6,233 nucleotides of DNA from an uncultured Opitutaceae bacterium (GTDB lineage Bacteria; Verrucomicrobiota; Verrucomicrobiia; Opitutales; Opitutaceae). Both the position numbers and the translations under genes were made by a program. The DNA lies in NCBI GenBank assembly GCA_937128785.1, contig CAKZMS010000466.1, positions 1 to 6,233 of the forward strand, given 5' to 3'. Shown here one piece after another: positions 5,508 to 6,233 of this stretch (positions within the stretch are counted from its first letter, which is position 1; every line of letters begins with the position of its first letter). The notes beneath the pieces were generated by a model. It had not been told where the DNA came from and searched no databases. It saw only the letters and a program-made list of their open reading frames with translations.

Positions 5508-6233
5508 TCAATTTCGGTCCGTGCGGAAAGGTTCGGCGGGCAGGGTTTCCGCGTTCTGCAGATTGGCGTCCACCCAGCGCCGCCAGGCGTAGCGCACGTA
5601 GCGGGGGTTTTTGATCGAGGTGGTGAGGACAATGGTCTCGCCATCGATTGTGGCTGAATCCACCGGCACAAACTGGTGATCCGCTCCGGCGATCTCGAAC
5701 CCGCGCGGCGGTTCGCCGTCGCGGGTGGTCAAGCCGGTGGCGTGATCGAAATTCACGATAGTTACATCGCCTTTGAAGGTGACGGAGGTGCGCACCGGGC
5801 CGCGGAAGGCCACGTCTTCACCGTAGTGCTCGGCCAGCGCGATGCGCGCCAGGCGATTGCCGACATCTTGTTTGTTGCGGGGGTGAATGTCGTCGGCTTC
5901 GCCGATGTCCATGAGAATGGCTTGGCCGGTGTACGGAAGTTCCCGTGTTTGGTGCTGGGCTTCGCGCAGGAATCCCCAGTCGGTGCTGTCGCCATCGCCG
6001 TTGTCCCATGAGGCGAGCTGGGCCCAGTAGAAGGGCATCTCGGGGTGCTCAAATTTTTCCCGCCATGTTTCGATCAAGGCACCGAACATGGAACGATAGG
6101 TCTCCGGCTGGTCGGCGTTGCCTTCGCCTTGATACCAAATGGTGCCGGCTACGCGGTAGGGCAGGAGCGGTTCGATCATGCCATTGTAGAGCACGGTGGC
6201 GGGTTTGAAGGGACCGGGCTGCCAGGGGCGATT
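5508..6233 (-). CDS. Sialate O-acetylesterase (SGNH hydrolase), C-terminal part
   Basis: The 241 visible residues are the C-terminal part of a sialate O-acetylesterase-like SGNH hydrolase. This family removes acetyl esters from sialic acids or, in many environmental bacteria, probably from acetylated plant or algal polysaccharides. The frame is open to the right edge (first residues NRPWQPGPFKPATVLYNGMI), so the gene begins outside the window. The GTG at 6192-6194 is internal, not a start. IWYQGEGNA (32-40) is the block III region with the G-x-N oxyanion residues; many members have GESN. DDIHPRNK (114-121) supplies the block V D-x-x-H, with D114 and H117 (or D115 as a neighbour) the expected catalytic pair. 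The nucleophilic serine block lies off the window. The C-terminal beta-rich segment ends with the family's VRYAWRRWVDANLQNAETLP-type sequence. Such enzymes are usually exported, but the signal peptide would be off the window. It lies directly upstream of the ADOP-type permease gene and is probably co-transcribed with it. Confidence 0.92.
   Translation of the reverse strand, partial: NRPWQPGPFKPATVLYNGMIEPLLPYRVAGTIWYQGEGNADQPETYRSMFGALIETWREKFEHPEMPFYWAQLASWDNGDGDSTDWGFLREAQHQTRELPYTGQAILMDIGEADDIHPRNKQDVGNRLARIALAEHYGEDVAFRGPVRTSVTFKGDVTIVNFDHATGLTTRDGEPPRGFEIAGADHQFVPVDSATIDGETIVLTTSIKNPRYVRYAWRRWVDANLQNAETLPAEPFRTDRN

Noticed and set aside
6192..6194. GTG as the start of the esterase
   Set aside because: The frame continues to the window edge with family-typical sequence before it (PGPFKPATVLYNGM), so the GTG encodes an internal valine.

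Overview
The window looks like a GC-rich chromosomal segment of a Verrucomicrobiota bacterium, most likely of the Opitutaceae type. This is inferred from the gene mix: a DapL-type lysine/peptidoglycan enzyme, an orphan duplicated FtsX/MacB-like permease of the ADOP kind, a sialate O-acetylesterase, and small dispersed repeats of a style I associate with these genomes. No marker gene fixes the taxonomy.

Left part (1-1272). The first 151 bases are the 5' end of a leftward sugar-type ABC transporter ATPase, cut by the window edge. A 234-bp interval with imperfect 32-bp inverted terminal repeats (179-412) separates it from panC, a complete leftward pantoate--beta-alanine ligase gene (430-1272).

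Centre (1273-2678). A 128-bp divergent intergenic region separates panC from rightward dapL (1401-2621), LL-diaminopimelate aminotransferase, which ends in a clear Rho-independent terminator. PanC makes pantothenate for coenzyme A. DapL makes LL-diaminopimelate from tetrahydrodipicolinate for lysine and peptidoglycan. Both are housekeeping anabolic enzymes, and nothing suggests a functional link beyond adjacency.

The roughly 395-bp stretch 2679-3073 holds no gene I can support. It does hold several structured elements: two short palindromes (2724-2773), two diverged copies of a CTTCGCCAAGGC-type repeat (about 2805-2947), and a long hairpin with a 21-bp stem (2996-3047).

Right part (3074-6233). 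Two leftward genes lie 16 bp apart and are probably co-transcribed. One is the C-terminal part of a sialate O-acetylesterase/SGNH hydrolase (5508-6233, cut by the edge). The other is an 805-residue ADOP-type permease (3074-5491) with no ATPase gene beside it. All protein-coding content belongs to known families. The least explained material is the set of non-coding repeats and palindromes; I see no clear new multi-gene system.
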